From contig JAPPJO010000090.1 in NCBI GenBank assembly GCA_028820325.1, positions 1-64,000 of the forward strand: a DNA stretch of 64,000 nucleotides, written 5' to 3'. This stretch comes from Gammaproteobacteria bacterium (GTDB taxonomy: Bacteria; Gemmatimonadota; Gemmatimonadetes; Longimicrobiales; Gaopeijiaceae). Position 1 is the first letter of the stretch, and every line of letters starts with the position of its first letter. Under the pieces are notes generated by a model. That model was not told where the DNA came from. It worked only from the letters and a program-made list of their open reading frames with translations, and searched no databases. Both the position numbers and the translations under genes were made by a program. Shown here in pieces: positions 25,961 to 35,185 of this stretch.

Positions 25961-28582
25961 ATGCTTGCCACCATCGCCCTCGCCGCCCTGCTGCAGCTCC
26001 CCGGTCCCCAGGCGCCCGCCTCGCCGGGCGAGTTCGTTCCCGGTACGACGTACGACGCGGCCATCCCCACGATACAGTCCGTGGTGGGGCACGAGGTCTG
26101 GGAGGTGGTCACGCCGCCCGACCAGGTCGTGCGCTACTTCGAGGTGCTGGCCGAGGCGGCTCCGGACCGCACCCACCTGATCCACTACGCCGACAGCTGG
26201 GAGGGGCGGCCGCTGGTCATCATGGTGATCGGGTCGCCGGAGCGGATCGCGTCGCTGGAGGAGGTGAAGGCCGGACTGGCGCGGCTGGCCTACCCCGAAG
26301 GGCTGTCGGACGCCGAGGCCGACGAGCTCATCGCCGGGCTGCCGGTGGTTACCGCGCTCATGCACGGCATCCATGGGAACGAGATCAGCTCGAGCGGGGC
26401 GGCCATGATGGAGGCCTACCACCTGCTGGCCGCTCAGAACGACCCCGACGTCGACCTCATCTTCGCCGAATCGCTGGTGCTCATCGATCCGAACGAGAAC
26501 CCGGACGGGCGCAACCGCTTCGTCCAGGAAAACACCATGGCGGCGGCGGTCCGACCCAACGTCGAAGCGTACTCGGCGGAGCACGACGAGCGCTGGCCGG
26601 GAGGCCGCGTCAACCACTACCTGTTCGACCTGAACCGCGACCTGTTCATCCAGAGCCAGTCGGAAACGCAGGGCAAGGTGCGCGTGTTCCTGGAGTACTG
26701 GCCGCAGATCGTCGCCGATCTGCACGAGATGGGCGGCGACGCCACCTACTTCTTCCCGCCCACTGCGCCCCCGGAGAACCCATGGTACGGAGAGCGCCAG
26801 ATCGCGCTCATGGACGTGTTCGGGCGCGCCAACGCCGCCGCCTTCGACGCGCGGGGCTTCGCCTATTTCAACCGGGACGTCTACGACGCCTTTTATCCGG
26901 GCTACGTGGACATGTGGCCCATGAATCACGGCGCGCTTGGCATGACCTACGAACAGGCGTCGGCGCGGGCGCTGGTGCTCGAGCAGTCCGATGGCGACAT
27001 GCTGACCTACGGGGACGGCGTCCTGCACCACTTCACGGCCGCGATGGCCACGGCGCACACGTCCGCCGTCAACCGCGAGAGCATCCTCCGCGACTACCTG
27101 GCCTTCCGCCGCGAGGGCATCGAACTGGGCGGCCAGGGCGTGGCCGAGTACGTGCTCCACTCGGCGCACGACCCGGGGATGGCGGATCGGCTGGCTCGCA
27201 TGCTGGTGCGCAACGGCATCGAGGTGCGCGAGGCCGATGGGTCGGTCAACGTGGCGGGCAGGCAACTTCCGACCGAGGGGACCTTCATCGTCCCCATGGA
27301 CCAGCCGGCCCACCGCTTCGCGCGCAACCTGCTCGACGCGCACGTGCCGATGGCGGAGGACTTCGTCCAGGAGCAGATCGAACGCCGCGCCCGGCGCGAG
27401 CCCGACCAGATCTACGACCTGACCGCGTGGAGCCAGTCGCTGCTCTGGGATGTGGAGGCGATCACCGTCGACCGTCCAACCGGGGCAGCCGGCGACCTCG
27501 TCGCCGCCAACCGCGAGCCGGAGGCGCTGGTGCTTCCCGCCGCCACCGTCGGCTACCTCCTGCCGTGGGGCACCAACGCGGCCGGCGCGGTCGTGGAAGC
27601 CCTGCGCGAAGGCGTGCGTGTGCGGGCCGCCGGTGCCCGCTTCACCCTGGACGGGCGCGAATTCCCGATGGGCACCGCGATCGTGCGCACGGCCGAGAAC
27701 GGACCCGACCTGCGCGCGACGCTGGGGCGCATCGCCGGGGCCCACGGGGCGGAAGTGGTCCCGATCGACGACGCCTACGTGACCGAGGGAGCGTCGCTGG
27801 GCAGCCGGTCCACGCGGGGGCTGCGCGAGCCGAGGGTGCTGCTGGTCTACGACGAGCCCGGCCAGACCTACTCGGTGGGCTGGACCCGCTACGTCCTGGA
27901 GCGCCGCTACGCCCAGGCCACCACGGTCGTGCGCGCCTCCAGCCTGGGACGCGCTGACCTCAACCGCTACGACGTGATCGTCTTCCCCAGCGGCAACTAC
28001 TCGGGCGCGGTCGGCGGCGGCCTGCAGGACCGGCTGAGCGAGTGGATGCGCGGGGGCGGCACCCTGATCACCATGGCCGAGTCGACCCGCTGGGCCACGC
28101 GGGCGGGGCTGCTCGCCAGCACCGCCGAGCGCCGCGGCGGCCGTGCCGAGGCCGACGATCCCCCGGACCCGGGCACGCCCGACCAGCCCATCGAATACCT
28201 GGATGCCATCGTCCCCGCGGACGAAGCTCCGGCATCCGTGCCCGGCGCAATCCTCAGGGTGCTGCTCGACGACGAGCACTGGCTCGCCTCCGGCACCGAC
28301 GGCGAGATCGGAGTCCTGGTCGAGGGCTCGCGGGTGTTCCGCCCTGTGACCCTGGATGACGGAACCAACGTCGGGCGCTACGCGGACGAGGACGATCTCC
28401 TCCTGGGCGGGATCGTCTGGGAGGAATCCCGGCCCCAACTGGCCAACAAGGCCTTCCTGGTCCATCAGCCCGTCGGGTCCGGCCAGATCGTGGCATTCGC
28501 GGAGGATCCCAACTACCGTGCGTACGCGGAGGCGACCCAGCTTCTGTTCATGAACGCCGTCCTGCTCGGGCCGGGCCGCTGA
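25961..28582 (+). CDS. Secreted M14-family zinc carboxypeptidase with extra C-terminal domain
   Basis: 873 aa with a short signal peptide (MLATIALAALLQLPG). The zinc site of M14 carboxypeptidases is intact: His138-x-x-Glu141 in HGIHGNE and His255 in DLHEMGGD. FDLNRDLFIQSQSET and DPNENPDGRNR are also family landmarks. After the catalytic domain (to about residue 380) the chain continues into beta-rich segments. It ends with a glutamine-amidotransferase-like fold (LLVYDEPGQTYSVGW, VIVFPSGNYSGAVGGGL, WMRGGGTLITMAEST), a layout known from large M14 peptidases of this type. It would trim peptides outside the cytoplasm. The gene is probably monocistronic or co-transcribed with the reductase 67 bp downstream. 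Confidence 0.93.
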   Translation: MLATIALAALLQLPGPQAPASPGEFVPGTTYDAAIPTIQSVVGHEVWEVVTPPDQVVRYFEVLAEAAPDRTHLIHYADSWEGRPLVIMVIGSPERIASLEEVKAGLARLAYPEGLSDAEADELIAGLPVVTALMHGIHGNEISSSGAAMMEAYHLLAAQNDPDVDLIFAESLVLIDPNENPDGRNRFVQENTMAAAVRPNVEAYSAEHDERWPGGRVNHYLFDLNRDLFIQSQSETQGKVRVFLEYWPQIVADLHEMGGDATYFFPPTAPPENPWYGERQIALMDVFGRANAAAFDARGFAYFNRDVYDAFYPGYVDMWPMNHGALGMTYEQASARALVLEQSDGDMLTYGDGVLHHFTAAMATAHTSAVNRESILRDYLAFRREGIELGGQGVAEYVLHSAHDPGMADRLARMLVRNGIEVREADGSVNVAGRQLPTEGTFIVPMDQPAHRFARNLLDAHVPMAEDFVQEQIERRARREPDQIYDLTAWSQSLLWDVEAITVDRPTGAAGDLVAANREPEALVLPAATVGYLLPWGTNAAGAVVEALREGVRVRAAGARFTLDGREFPMGTAIVRTAENGPDLRATLGRIAGAHGAEVVPIDDAYVTEGASLGSRSTRGLREPRVLLVYDEPGQTYSVGWTRYVLERRYAQATTVVRASSLGRADLNRYDVIVFPSGNYSGAVGGGLQDRLSEWMRGGGTLITMAESTRWATRAGLLASTAERRGGRAEADDPPDPGTPDQPIEYLDAIVPADEAPASVPGAILRVLLDDEHWLASGTDGEIGVLVEGSRVFRPVTLDDGTNVGRYADEDDLLLGGIVWEESRPQLANKAFLVHQPVGSGQIVAFAEDPNYRAYAEATQLLFMNAVLLGPGR

Positions 28583-28649
28583 AGAGCGGCGACAGGAACG
28601 CGCGCCGGCAGAATGCGTGCCGGCACCATCTCAACATGGGAACGACAGA

Positions 28650-29633
28650 ATGAAGATCTGCGTGGTGGGCGCGGGAGCCATCGGCGGACTGCTCGCCGTG
28701 AAGCTCGCGAATGCGGGGGAGGACGTGACGGTCATCGACCAGGGTCCGCACCTGGATGCCATACGGGAGGGCGGACTCAAGCTGATCATGGCCGACGGCT
28801 CCGAGCACCATGCCGTGCTCGACGCCCGCGGCGACATGGACGGTGTGGGCGAGCAGGACCTCGTCATTCTGGCGGTGAAGGCGCAGGTGCTGCCGGTGGT
28901 GGCGCCGGGGGTCCGCGGCATGCTCGGTCCCGAGACGATGGTCGTCCCGGTTCAGAACGGGCTGCCCTGGTGGTACTTCGAGAAGCACGGCGGGCCGTTC
29001 GCAGGGCACCGGCTGCAGTCGCTGGATCCCGACGGCGTCCTGGCCGACAGCATCCCCGTCGACAACATCGTGGGCACCGTGACCTTCCCGGCGGGCGAGA
29101 TCGCATCACCCGGGGTGGTGCGCCACACCGAGGGCAACCGCTTCCCCATCGGCGAGCTCGACGGCTCGCGCACGGAGCGCGCCCAGCAGCTCGTGGACTT
29201 GCTCACGCGCGCCGGCTTCAAGTCGTTCGTCATCGAGGACATCCGCGCCGAGATGTGGCTCAAGCTCTGGGGCAACCTCTCGTTCAACCCGATCAGCGCC
29301 CTCACCCGCGCCACGCTGGTGGACATCTGCCAGTACCCGCTCACGCGTCAACTGGCGCGCACGCTGATGGAGGAGGCCCAGGAGGTGGCGGGCAAGCTGG
29401 GGATCACCTTCCGGGTCGGGATCGAGCGGCGCATCGCGGGCGCGGAGCGCGTCGGCGCGCACAAGACCTCGATGCTCCAGGACGTCGAGGCGGGCCGCTC
29501 GCTCGAGATCGACGCCATCATAGGCGTGGTCTCCGAGCTCGGCCAACTGGTGGAGGTGCCGACGCCGAGCGTCGACGCCATCCAGGCGCTGGTGGCGCTG
29601 CTCGACAAGGGTGTGCGGGAGGGGACGGTCTAA
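28650..29633 (+). CDS. Ketopantoate reductase (PanE/ApbA) family protein
   Basis: 327 aa from ATG 28650; an upstream in-frame ATG at 28617 adds 11 residues before the dinucleotide motif. The N-terminus MKICVVGAGAIGGLLAVKLA is the NADP-binding Rossmann motif. Family motifs PVQNGLPWWYFEKHGG and KLWGNLSFNPISALTRATL (catalytic Lys205 with conserved Asn residues) are present. Family members reduce 2-dehydropantoate or related 2-oxoacids to D-hydroxyacids. Many paralogues are not in CoA synthesis, and no pan genes are nearby, so the exact substrate is open. It converges with the DUF2723 gene across a clear hairpin terminator. Confidence 0.9.
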   Translation: MKICVVGAGAIGGLLAVKLANAGEDVTVIDQGPHLDAIREGGLKLIMADGSEHHAVLDARGDMDGVGEQDLVILAVKAQVLPVVAPGVRGMLGPETMVVPVQNGLPWWYFEKHGGPFAGHRLQSLDPDGVLADSIPVDNIVGTVTFPAGEIASPGVVRHTEGNRFPIGELDGSRTERAQQLVDLLTRAGFKSFVIEDIRAEMWLKLWGNLSFNPISALTRATLVDICQYPLTRQLARTLMEEAQEVAGKLGITFRVGIERRIAGAERVGAHKTSMLQDVEAGRSLEIDAIIGVVSELGQLVEVPTPSVDAIQALVALLDKGVREGTV

Positions 29634-29640
29634 AATATAG

Positions 29641-29663
29641 ACTTAGTCCACAGAACTAAGTCC
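29641..29663. terminator. Bidirectional hairpin terminator
   Basis: GACTTAGT (29641-29648) pairs perfectly with ACTAAGTC (29656-29663) around a 7-base loop, in the 36-bp gap between convergent stops at 29633 and 29670. On the minus strand it is followed by TATATTTTAG, a good U-tract for the DUF2723 operon. The AT-rich stem stands out in this GC-rich sequence. Confidence 0.75.
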
Positions 29664-29669
29664 GATGTC

Positions 29670-31940
29670 CTACAGCCCCAGCTCGTTCCAGGCCTCCATC
29701 CGCTCCAGCATCCGGTTGGCGGTCGCGGTGTCTCCGCGCAGGCCGGCTTCCCGGTAGAGAGCGAAATAGGCGAGGGCGTAGTAGGTGGGGATTCCCAGGC
29801 TGCTTGGATCGCGCCAGTAGTCCCACCCCTCGGGGAGGCCGCTCCGGTGCACGTACACCTCGTCCACCAGCGTGCGCGTGCGCTCGGTATCCAACCACAC
29901 TCCGACCCCCGACACCCGGTTCGGGTCACCCACCTGGGCGATCCCCCGGGCCTGCAGCGGCGCCGGGTCCCCGGGCCAGAGCCGATAGGCCACACCCTGC
30001 CGGACGATGTACCTGCGCAGCCCCATGTCCTCCGGGGCTCCGACGGCGGAGGCGAAGTAGATGGGCCGGTCGTCGATGGAGTTGGCGATGAAGGACAGCG
30101 CGAACTGCATCCACGGCTGCATCTGGCGCCCTTGCGCGACCGTGGCCGTGACCGGGCCCAGGCGAAAACGGCGCTCCTCGGCGAGCGGCGCGACGCCGGT
30201 CATGACGACCCGTTCGATCATGTCGTCGGTCAGCTCGGTGCTGACCACCGCTCGCGTCGGGGGCGAAATCGGCTCGCGCAGCACCAGCGGCACCAGTCCC
30301 GCGGCCTGCGCCGAGGCCGGGTTGTCGGTGTACAGCGCGCCCGTGCCCACGGGGGTGTAGGGGCGCTGGCAGAGGATGCGGGTCGGGTCCGCGTCCGGAT
30401 CCTCGCCGGGGCCGCAGGGACGGCTCAGGCCCCGCAACTGCTTCACGTACCAGTCGGTGTTCAGGTACGACGTCACCGCGACGACGACATCGCGCCGGAT
30501 GCCCTCCACCTCCTGCAGATACCAGAGGGGGAAGGTGTCGTTGTCGCCGTTCGTGAAGATGAGCGCGTAGGGTTCCACGCTCATGAGCAGATTGTAGGCC
30601 CAGTCGCGCGCGGAATAGTCGTCCGAACGGCTCGCGCGCTGGAAGTTGAGGACCAGCGGCAGCAGCGCCAGCAGGAGCACCGGCGAGGCCATCTTCATCG
30701 ACCCCAGGTTTCTCGACAGCGACTTCCACAGGCCCGCGAGGCCGATCCCCGAGATGAGGCCCCAGACCGAGAAACCGACGACGAAGAAGTAGTCGCGCTC
30801 GCGCACTTCCTTCTCGATTCCCTGGTCGGGGAAGGAATAACCGAGCCTGAAGTTCAGATAGTAGACCAGCCCGACGGAGAGGATGCCGAAGAGCGAGGCC
30901 AGATAGAGCCAGCTGGCACGGTCCTTCCGGTAGTGCTCGCGCAGGCCGAGTGCGCCCAGCGCCAGGAACAGCAGCGTGAAGAGGAGCCGGCTGGGAGGAA
31001 AGCGGTTGTCCGCGAAGGCCACGCCGCGGGCCCACTGCCAGTCGAAATACTGCATCCAGTTGCCGTACTGGGCGAGGAGCGGCGCCTGACGGGGAACGAG
31101 CGGCGGCTTGGCGTACTGCTCCCGCTTGAGCGCCGATGACAGCTCCTCGCATCCCGCGTTGCCGTAGGTGGCGACGCTCACCAGCGCGTCGGAGACCCCT
31201 TCGCAGGTCGGCTGAGCCTCGTTGATGACCGGGTCGAGGTCGGAGCGGATGGGCAGGAAGAGGTGGATGCTCAGCCCGAGGAGGACCGCCACCAGCGAAC
31301 TCGCGTAGAGGCGCGGGCTGAGGAGCGTGCGTGCGCGCACCGCGAGGATGAAGAGGAAGAGGGAGGGCAGCACCAGCAGCGCCATGAGGTGGTTCCCCAC
31401 GGAGAGCGCCATGATGAACGCCATCAATACCAGCAGGTTGTCTTCCCTTCCCTTTCCGAGGTTCTCCTGCCAGCGGAAGGTGAGCCAGGTCAGGAGGGCG
31501 ATGGTGAGGAGGGAGACGGTGTAGACCTTCTCGTTCACGTTGGACTGGTTCCAGACCGTGAACGCCGTCGCGCTGATCAGGACCGCCGCGCACGCCCCCA
31601 CCAGCCGGAAGCGCCGGTCGGAGGAAAAGAAGCGCAGGATGTGATGGACGACGAGGAACCAGAAGCCGTGGGCGGCCGCGCTCACCGCCGCCGAGAGGAG
31701 GTTGATGCGGACTGCGGTCGAGATTCCCAGGGGAGCCAGCAGGATGTCCCAGGCGCGGGCGAGCACGACGAAGAGCGGGTTCCCCGGAGGGTGCGGGATG
31801 CCGAGCATGTGCCCGGTGGCGATGTATTCGCTCGTGTCCCAGAACGCCGTGGTGGGAGCCACGGTCGCCGCGTAGAGGAGGAACACGGCGCCCGCCACCC
31901 CGGCCGCCCAGCGGTAGGGAGGTGTGTTGCCCGAGGCCAC
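29670..31940 (-). CDS. DUF2723 family multi-pass membrane protein
   Basis: 756 aa from GTG 31940, which shares one base with the upstream TAG (TAGTG) and has GGAG seven bases before it. The longer frame to 32168 is antisense to the propeller gene. About ten membrane helices occupy residues 10-450. The DUF2723 hallmark is in TVAPTTAFWDTSEYIATGHMLGIPHPPGNPL, and the acidic residues there resemble the catalytic loop of protein O-mannosyltransferases. A soluble C-terminal half follows (FTNGDNDTFPLWYLQEVEGIRRDV). Members are thought to be GT-C-fold glycosyltransferases of the envelope, without defined substrates. It is co-transcribed with two exported propeller proteins, which could be its acceptors (inference). 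Confidence 0.9.
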   Translation of the reverse strand: MASGNTPPYRWAAGVAGAVFLLYAATVAPTTAFWDTSEYIATGHMLGIPHPPGNPLFVVLARAWDILLAPLGISTAVRINLLSAAVSAAAHGFWFLVVHHILRFFSSDRRFRLVGACAAVLISATAFTVWNQSNVNEKVYTVSLLTIALLTWLTFRWQENLGKGREDNLLVLMAFIMALSVGNHLMALLVLPSLFLFILAVRARTLLSPRLYASSLVAVLLGLSIHLFLPIRSDLDPVINEAQPTCEGVSDALVSVATYGNAGCEELSSALKREQYAKPPLVPRQAPLLAQYGNWMQYFDWQWARGVAFADNRFPPSRLLFTLLFLALGALGLREHYRKDRASWLYLASLFGILSVGLVYYLNFRLGYSFPDQGIEKEVRERDYFFVVGFSVWGLISGIGLAGLWKSLSRNLGSMKMASPVLLLALLPLVLNFQRASRSDDYSARDWAYNLLMSVEPYALIFTNGDNDTFPLWYLQEVEGIRRDVVVAVTSYLNTDWYVKQLRGLSRPCGPGEDPDADPTRILCQRPYTPVGTGALYTDNPASAQAAGLVPLVLREPISPPTRAVVSTELTDDMIERVVMTGVAPLAEERRFRLGPVTATVAQGRQMQPWMQFALSFIANSIDDRPIYFASAVGAPEDMGLRRYIVRQGVAYRLWPGDPAPLQARGIAQVGDPNRVSGVGVWLDTERTRTLVDEVYVHRSGLPEGWDYWRDPSSLGIPTYYALAYFALYREAGLRGDTATANRMLERMEAWNELGL

Positions 31941-33121
31941 TAGCTGGCTCCGGGAACCAGCGTGATGCCCCCCGCCTGCTTGCCTGTCTCCGCCATTCCC
32001 ACTCGCTCGTAGGTCGCGAGGTCGATGACCTCGACGATGCCCGGCTGTCCCCCGATTCCTTCGACGGTGACGAAGGCGAAGCGGTTGTCCGACGTCACGA
32101 CGACCCCGTGGGTAACCTCCTGGGTGCTCTCGATCTTCGCCAGCTGCTCGCCGGTGTCGAGATCCCACACCGCCAAGTGGCCGCTGCCCTTGAGGGTCGC
32201 GAGCAGACGCGAGCCGTCGTGGGTGAGGGCCAGGTTGTAGGGCGCGCCCTCGGCGGCGATGCGCCGGGCCACGCTCCAGGACTCGATGTCCACCTGGACG
32301 ATCTCGTTGCCGCGGTTGCAGGCCACGTAGACGAAGCGCCCGTCGCCGGAGAGCGTGGTCCAGGTCGGGGAGCAGGCGGCCATGCCGGAGCCGCCCATCC
32401 CGCCGGCCATGTCACTGGTGGCTCCGCCGCCCATCCTGCCGCCCATCCTCGCGCCGTGGGCGACCGGCTCGTCGACCGGCTCTCCCGTCACCAGGTTGAG
32501 CCGCCGGGTCACCTCGAGCGAGAAGGTGGACATCTCCACCAGCTGGTCGTCCATCATGCACGCCGAGTAGTTGTACATGCCGTCCGGCGACATGCGCGAC
32601 CCGTGCGGCATGGTGCAGGTGGTCACCTGCTCGATCTCGTACATGTCCTCGGTGTCCACCACCGACACCGTGCTCGGGACGTGGTCGCCGTAGAAGTTCG
32701 AGTTGACCGCGAAGGCCAGCACGCCGTCGGGGGTGAGCGACACGGTCGCGGGGAAGAACCCGAGCTCGGTGGCGGCCACCACCGTGTCGGGGCCGGTCTC
32801 GTACTTGAGCAGGTAGCCGTTCGGGAAGCCGTGCCCGAGCGTCAGGTACCAGTATTCGCCGGACGGGTCGAAAAACATCCCGTGCGGCCCCTCGATCTCG
32901 GCGGGCCAGCGGCCCACCCGGATGACCTTCTCCACCGAGAGCCCGGCTTCGGGCGTGAACTCGAGCACCGCCACCTCGTCCTCCGACTCCGCGGCCACGT
33001 ATGCCCGGTACGACTGCGCCTGGGCTGGTTCGGGCGCGACGACAAGCACCGCCAGCAGCGCGGCGGCCGCGAGCCGGAGTGACTCGACGCGGCGATGGCG
33101 CCGCGACAGGCCCTTCGTCAC
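31940..33121 (-). CDS. Secreted YVTN/YncE-like beta-propeller protein
   Basis: 393 aa from GTG 33121, coupled to the upstream gene by GTGA. A signal peptide (LAAAALLAVLVVAPEPAQAQ) is followed by repeated propeller blades: HGMFFDPSGEYWYLTLGHG, VSLTPDGVLAFAVN, TTLSGDGRFVYVACNRG, LALTHDGSRLLATLKGS and VVVTSDNRFAFVTVEG. A Met/Gly-rich insert (MGGRMGGGATSDMAGGMGGSG) sits in mid-protein and could bind copper or be a flexible loop. The domain class binds ligands or proteins in the periplasm, often near metal or redox systems. Co-expression with the LVIVD protein upstream is evident; the biochemical role is unknown. Confidence 0.87.
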   Translation of the reverse strand: MTKGLSRRHRRVESLRLAAAALLAVLVVAPEPAQAQSYRAYVAAESEDEVAVLEFTPEAGLSVEKVIRVGRWPAEIEGPHGMFFDPSGEYWYLTLGHGFPNGYLLKYETGPDTVVAATELGFFPATVSLTPDGVLAFAVNSNFYGDHVPSTVSVVDTEDMYEIEQVTTCTMPHGSRMSPDGMYNYSACMMDDQLVEMSTFSLEVTRRLNLVTGEPVDEPVAHGARMGGRMGGGATSDMAGGMGGSGMAACSPTWTTLSGDGRFVYVACNRGNEIVQVDIESWSVARRIAAEGAPYNLALTHDGSRLLATLKGSGHLAVWDLDTGEQLAKIESTQEVTHGVVVTSDNRFAFVTVEGIGGQPGIVEVIDLATYERVGMAETGKQAGGITLVPGAS

Positions 33122-35103
33122 GGAACCAGCGTCCTCCTCGGCTGCAGCCTCACCGACCAGAGCCCGGAGTGGTGCTCGGCGATGAACAGGTGTCCCTTGT
33201 GAATCTGCGGGCCCCAGCTGAATGGCGCGTTGGGCACGAAGGCGTCGGGATCGTTGGCGGCGTAGTGCGCGATCTCGCGGCCCTGCAGCCCCAGGTTGCC
33301 CTTGAGCTCGCCGGAGATGTCGATGACGCGGGTGCCACCGTTGTAATACGCTGCGTAGAGGCGGTCTCCGTCGATCCACATGTTGTGCGACCCGGCCTCC
33401 GGGATCTCGTAGCGCGCGACCTCTTCGGGGTTGTTGGGGTCGGTGAAGTCGACGACGTGGATGTAGCCGGCCATGCGCGGGGGCGTGCGCTCGGCGTCCA
33501 GGTCGTTGAAGCCGGGGCGGCCGATCTCGTCGCCCATGAAGATGTAGAAGCGGCCGGTCGGGCTCCAGTACGGGAAGGCCGCGTGGGTCGCCCCGCCGAT
33601 GTCGGCGAAACGGCTCATCAGCACCGGGTTCGAGGGGCTGCCGCCCCGGTCGCCCCCGCCCACGTCGATGACCGCCACCCCGTCGGCCCAGTTGGACGTA
33701 TACGCGATCCCGTCCACAATCCAGATGTCGTGAATGCCGTGGCCGGGGGTGTCCAGCTCGAAGCGGCCCACCCGGTGCGGGCTGGTCGGGTCCTCGATGT
33801 TGATCACGTCGAAGCGGACGCCGTTGTTCACCGCGTACACGTGGTTGTCGTAGACGAAGACGTTGTGGACGCCGCCGGTCAGCTCGTCGTCGAAGGTGGA
33901 GAGGATTTCCACGTTGCGCGGGTCCGAGCAGTCCACGATGACGATGCCGTTGCGCCGGTTGGAGGCGCCCTCGCGCGAGATCACGCAGACGCGGCCGTCC
34001 TCTGAGACCTTCACGTCGTTGGTGGTGCGCGCGTCCACCACCAGCGAGTCGGTCATGACCGGAGCCGCCGGATCGGTCACGTCCCACCAGTAGGTCGCGC
34101 CGTAGGCGCCCCAGGTGCCGGTGATGGCGTAGTCGCGGCCGTCGACCCCCTCCCACACCCACAGGTCGGAAGTGGGCACGTCGCGCACGGCGCCCTGGCC
34201 GATGAACTCCACCGTCTCGCTCACGTTGCGCGGTTCGATGCGGATGGTCTGGTTGGCAGAGTGGCCCGGAACGGTGGCCATGACCGTGTACACGCCCGGC
34301 CGGTACGCCACGAAGCGGCCCTGCTGGTCGATCTCGGCGGGCGCGAAGTCCGCGGTGGCCTCGATGTCCGCGTAGGGCACGACCGAATAGGTCACGGGGA
34401 TGTCGCTGGTCTGGCTGCCCGCCATGGGCGCCGCCTCGAAGCGGATTACGTCGCCGGTACGGCCCACCTCCTGGCTCCCCGACAGGGAAATCGAGGTGAC
34501 CGGGCTCGCGACCACGTCGTAGACCACCTCTCCGGCGATCCCCTCGGCGGCGGCCATCAGGGTAACCCGGCCGGGCGCGTGCGCGCTGAACACGCCGAAG
34601 CGGTCGACGCTGGCCACCGACTCGTCGCTGGTGCTCCAGCCCAGCTCCACGTCGCCGCGGACATCGTCGACCGCGTCGTACACGGCGGCCCGGTGGCGCA
34701 TCACCGTGCCCACGTAGAAGCGCCCGTTCTCGCCCGGCGAGATCTCGACCCGGTCGAGGGCCGGGTACGGCACCGAGACGGTCATCTCCGCGCGGATGTT
34801 GCGGTCGGTGGCGACCATCAGCGTCACCAGGTAGTCACCCCCGTACACCGCCTCGACGGTGCCGGTGGTTCTGTTCACGTCCAAGCGCCCGCGCGCGCCC
34901 CGGGCCATGTACATGATCGGGGCATCGACGGCGTTCCCGTCGGCATCGACAACGCTGGCCGTGATCTGTCCGCTCTCACCGGGCTGGAGGGTGAGCACCC
35001 CTTCCTCCACGACGATGCGCGCAGGTTCCTGGGCGGTGAGGGACGACGCGCCGAGCGCGAGAAGGGCGAGGAAGCAGAGGACGCTGGCAGGACGGATCTT
35101 CAT
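33118..35103 (-). CDS. Secreted protein with Ig-like (Big2) domains and LVIVD repeats
   Basis: 661 aa from ATG 35103 (GGAG upstream; an upstream ATG at 35178 gives no signal peptide). The signal peptide ends near SSLTAQ. Residues about 25-310 contain three bacterial Ig-like segments (LTLQPGESGQITASVVDADG, GVFSAHAPGRVTLMAAAEGIAG, GRFVAYRPGVYTVMATVPGH). The C-terminal half holds LVIVD-type propeller repeats (RNGIVIVDCSDPRNVEILST, DVINIEDPTSPHRVGRFEL, HVVDFTDPNNPEEVARYEIP). Such proteins are surface or periplasmic adhesins or scaffolds without a known reaction. It is first gene of the operon with the YVTN propeller and DUF2723 protein. Confidence 0.88.
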   Translation of the reverse strand: MKIRPASVLCFLALLALGASSLTAQEPARIVVEEGVLTLQPGESGQITASVVDADGNAVDAPIMYMARGARGRLDVNRTTGTVEAVYGGDYLVTLMVATDRNIRAEMTVSVPYPALDRVEISPGENGRFYVGTVMRHRAAVYDAVDDVRGDVELGWSTSDESVASVDRFGVFSAHAPGRVTLMAAAEGIAGEVVYDVVASPVTSISLSGSQEVGRTGDVIRFEAAPMAGSQTSDIPVTYSVVPYADIEATADFAPAEIDQQGRFVAYRPGVYTVMATVPGHSANQTIRIEPRNVSETVEFIGQGAVRDVPTSDLWVWEGVDGRDYAITGTWGAYGATYWWDVTDPAAPVMTDSLVVDARTTNDVKVSEDGRVCVISREGASNRRNGIVIVDCSDPRNVEILSTFDDELTGGVHNVFVYDNHVYAVNNGVRFDVINIEDPTSPHRVGRFELDTPGHGIHDIWIVDGIAYTSNWADGVAVIDVGGGDRGGSPSNPVLMSRFADIGGATHAAFPYWSPTGRFYIFMGDEIGRPGFNDLDAERTPPRMAGYIHVVDFTDPNNPEEVARYEIPEAGSHNMWIDGDRLYAAYYNGGTRVIDISGELKGNLGLQGREIAHYAANDPDAFVPNAPFSWGPQIHKGHLFIAEHHSGLWSVRLQPRRTLVP

Positions 35104-35185
35104 CTCGGTTACTCCATGCAACGGATCGACTGTCGGGCCTGAAAAAGTCGAAAGACCCGCGGGTTTGCGCAAATGCAACCCCGTC

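Noticed and set aside
25877..28465. An 862-codon minus-strand frame
   Set aside because: It is antisense to the M14 carboxypeptidase, whose zinc motifs are intact on the plus strand.
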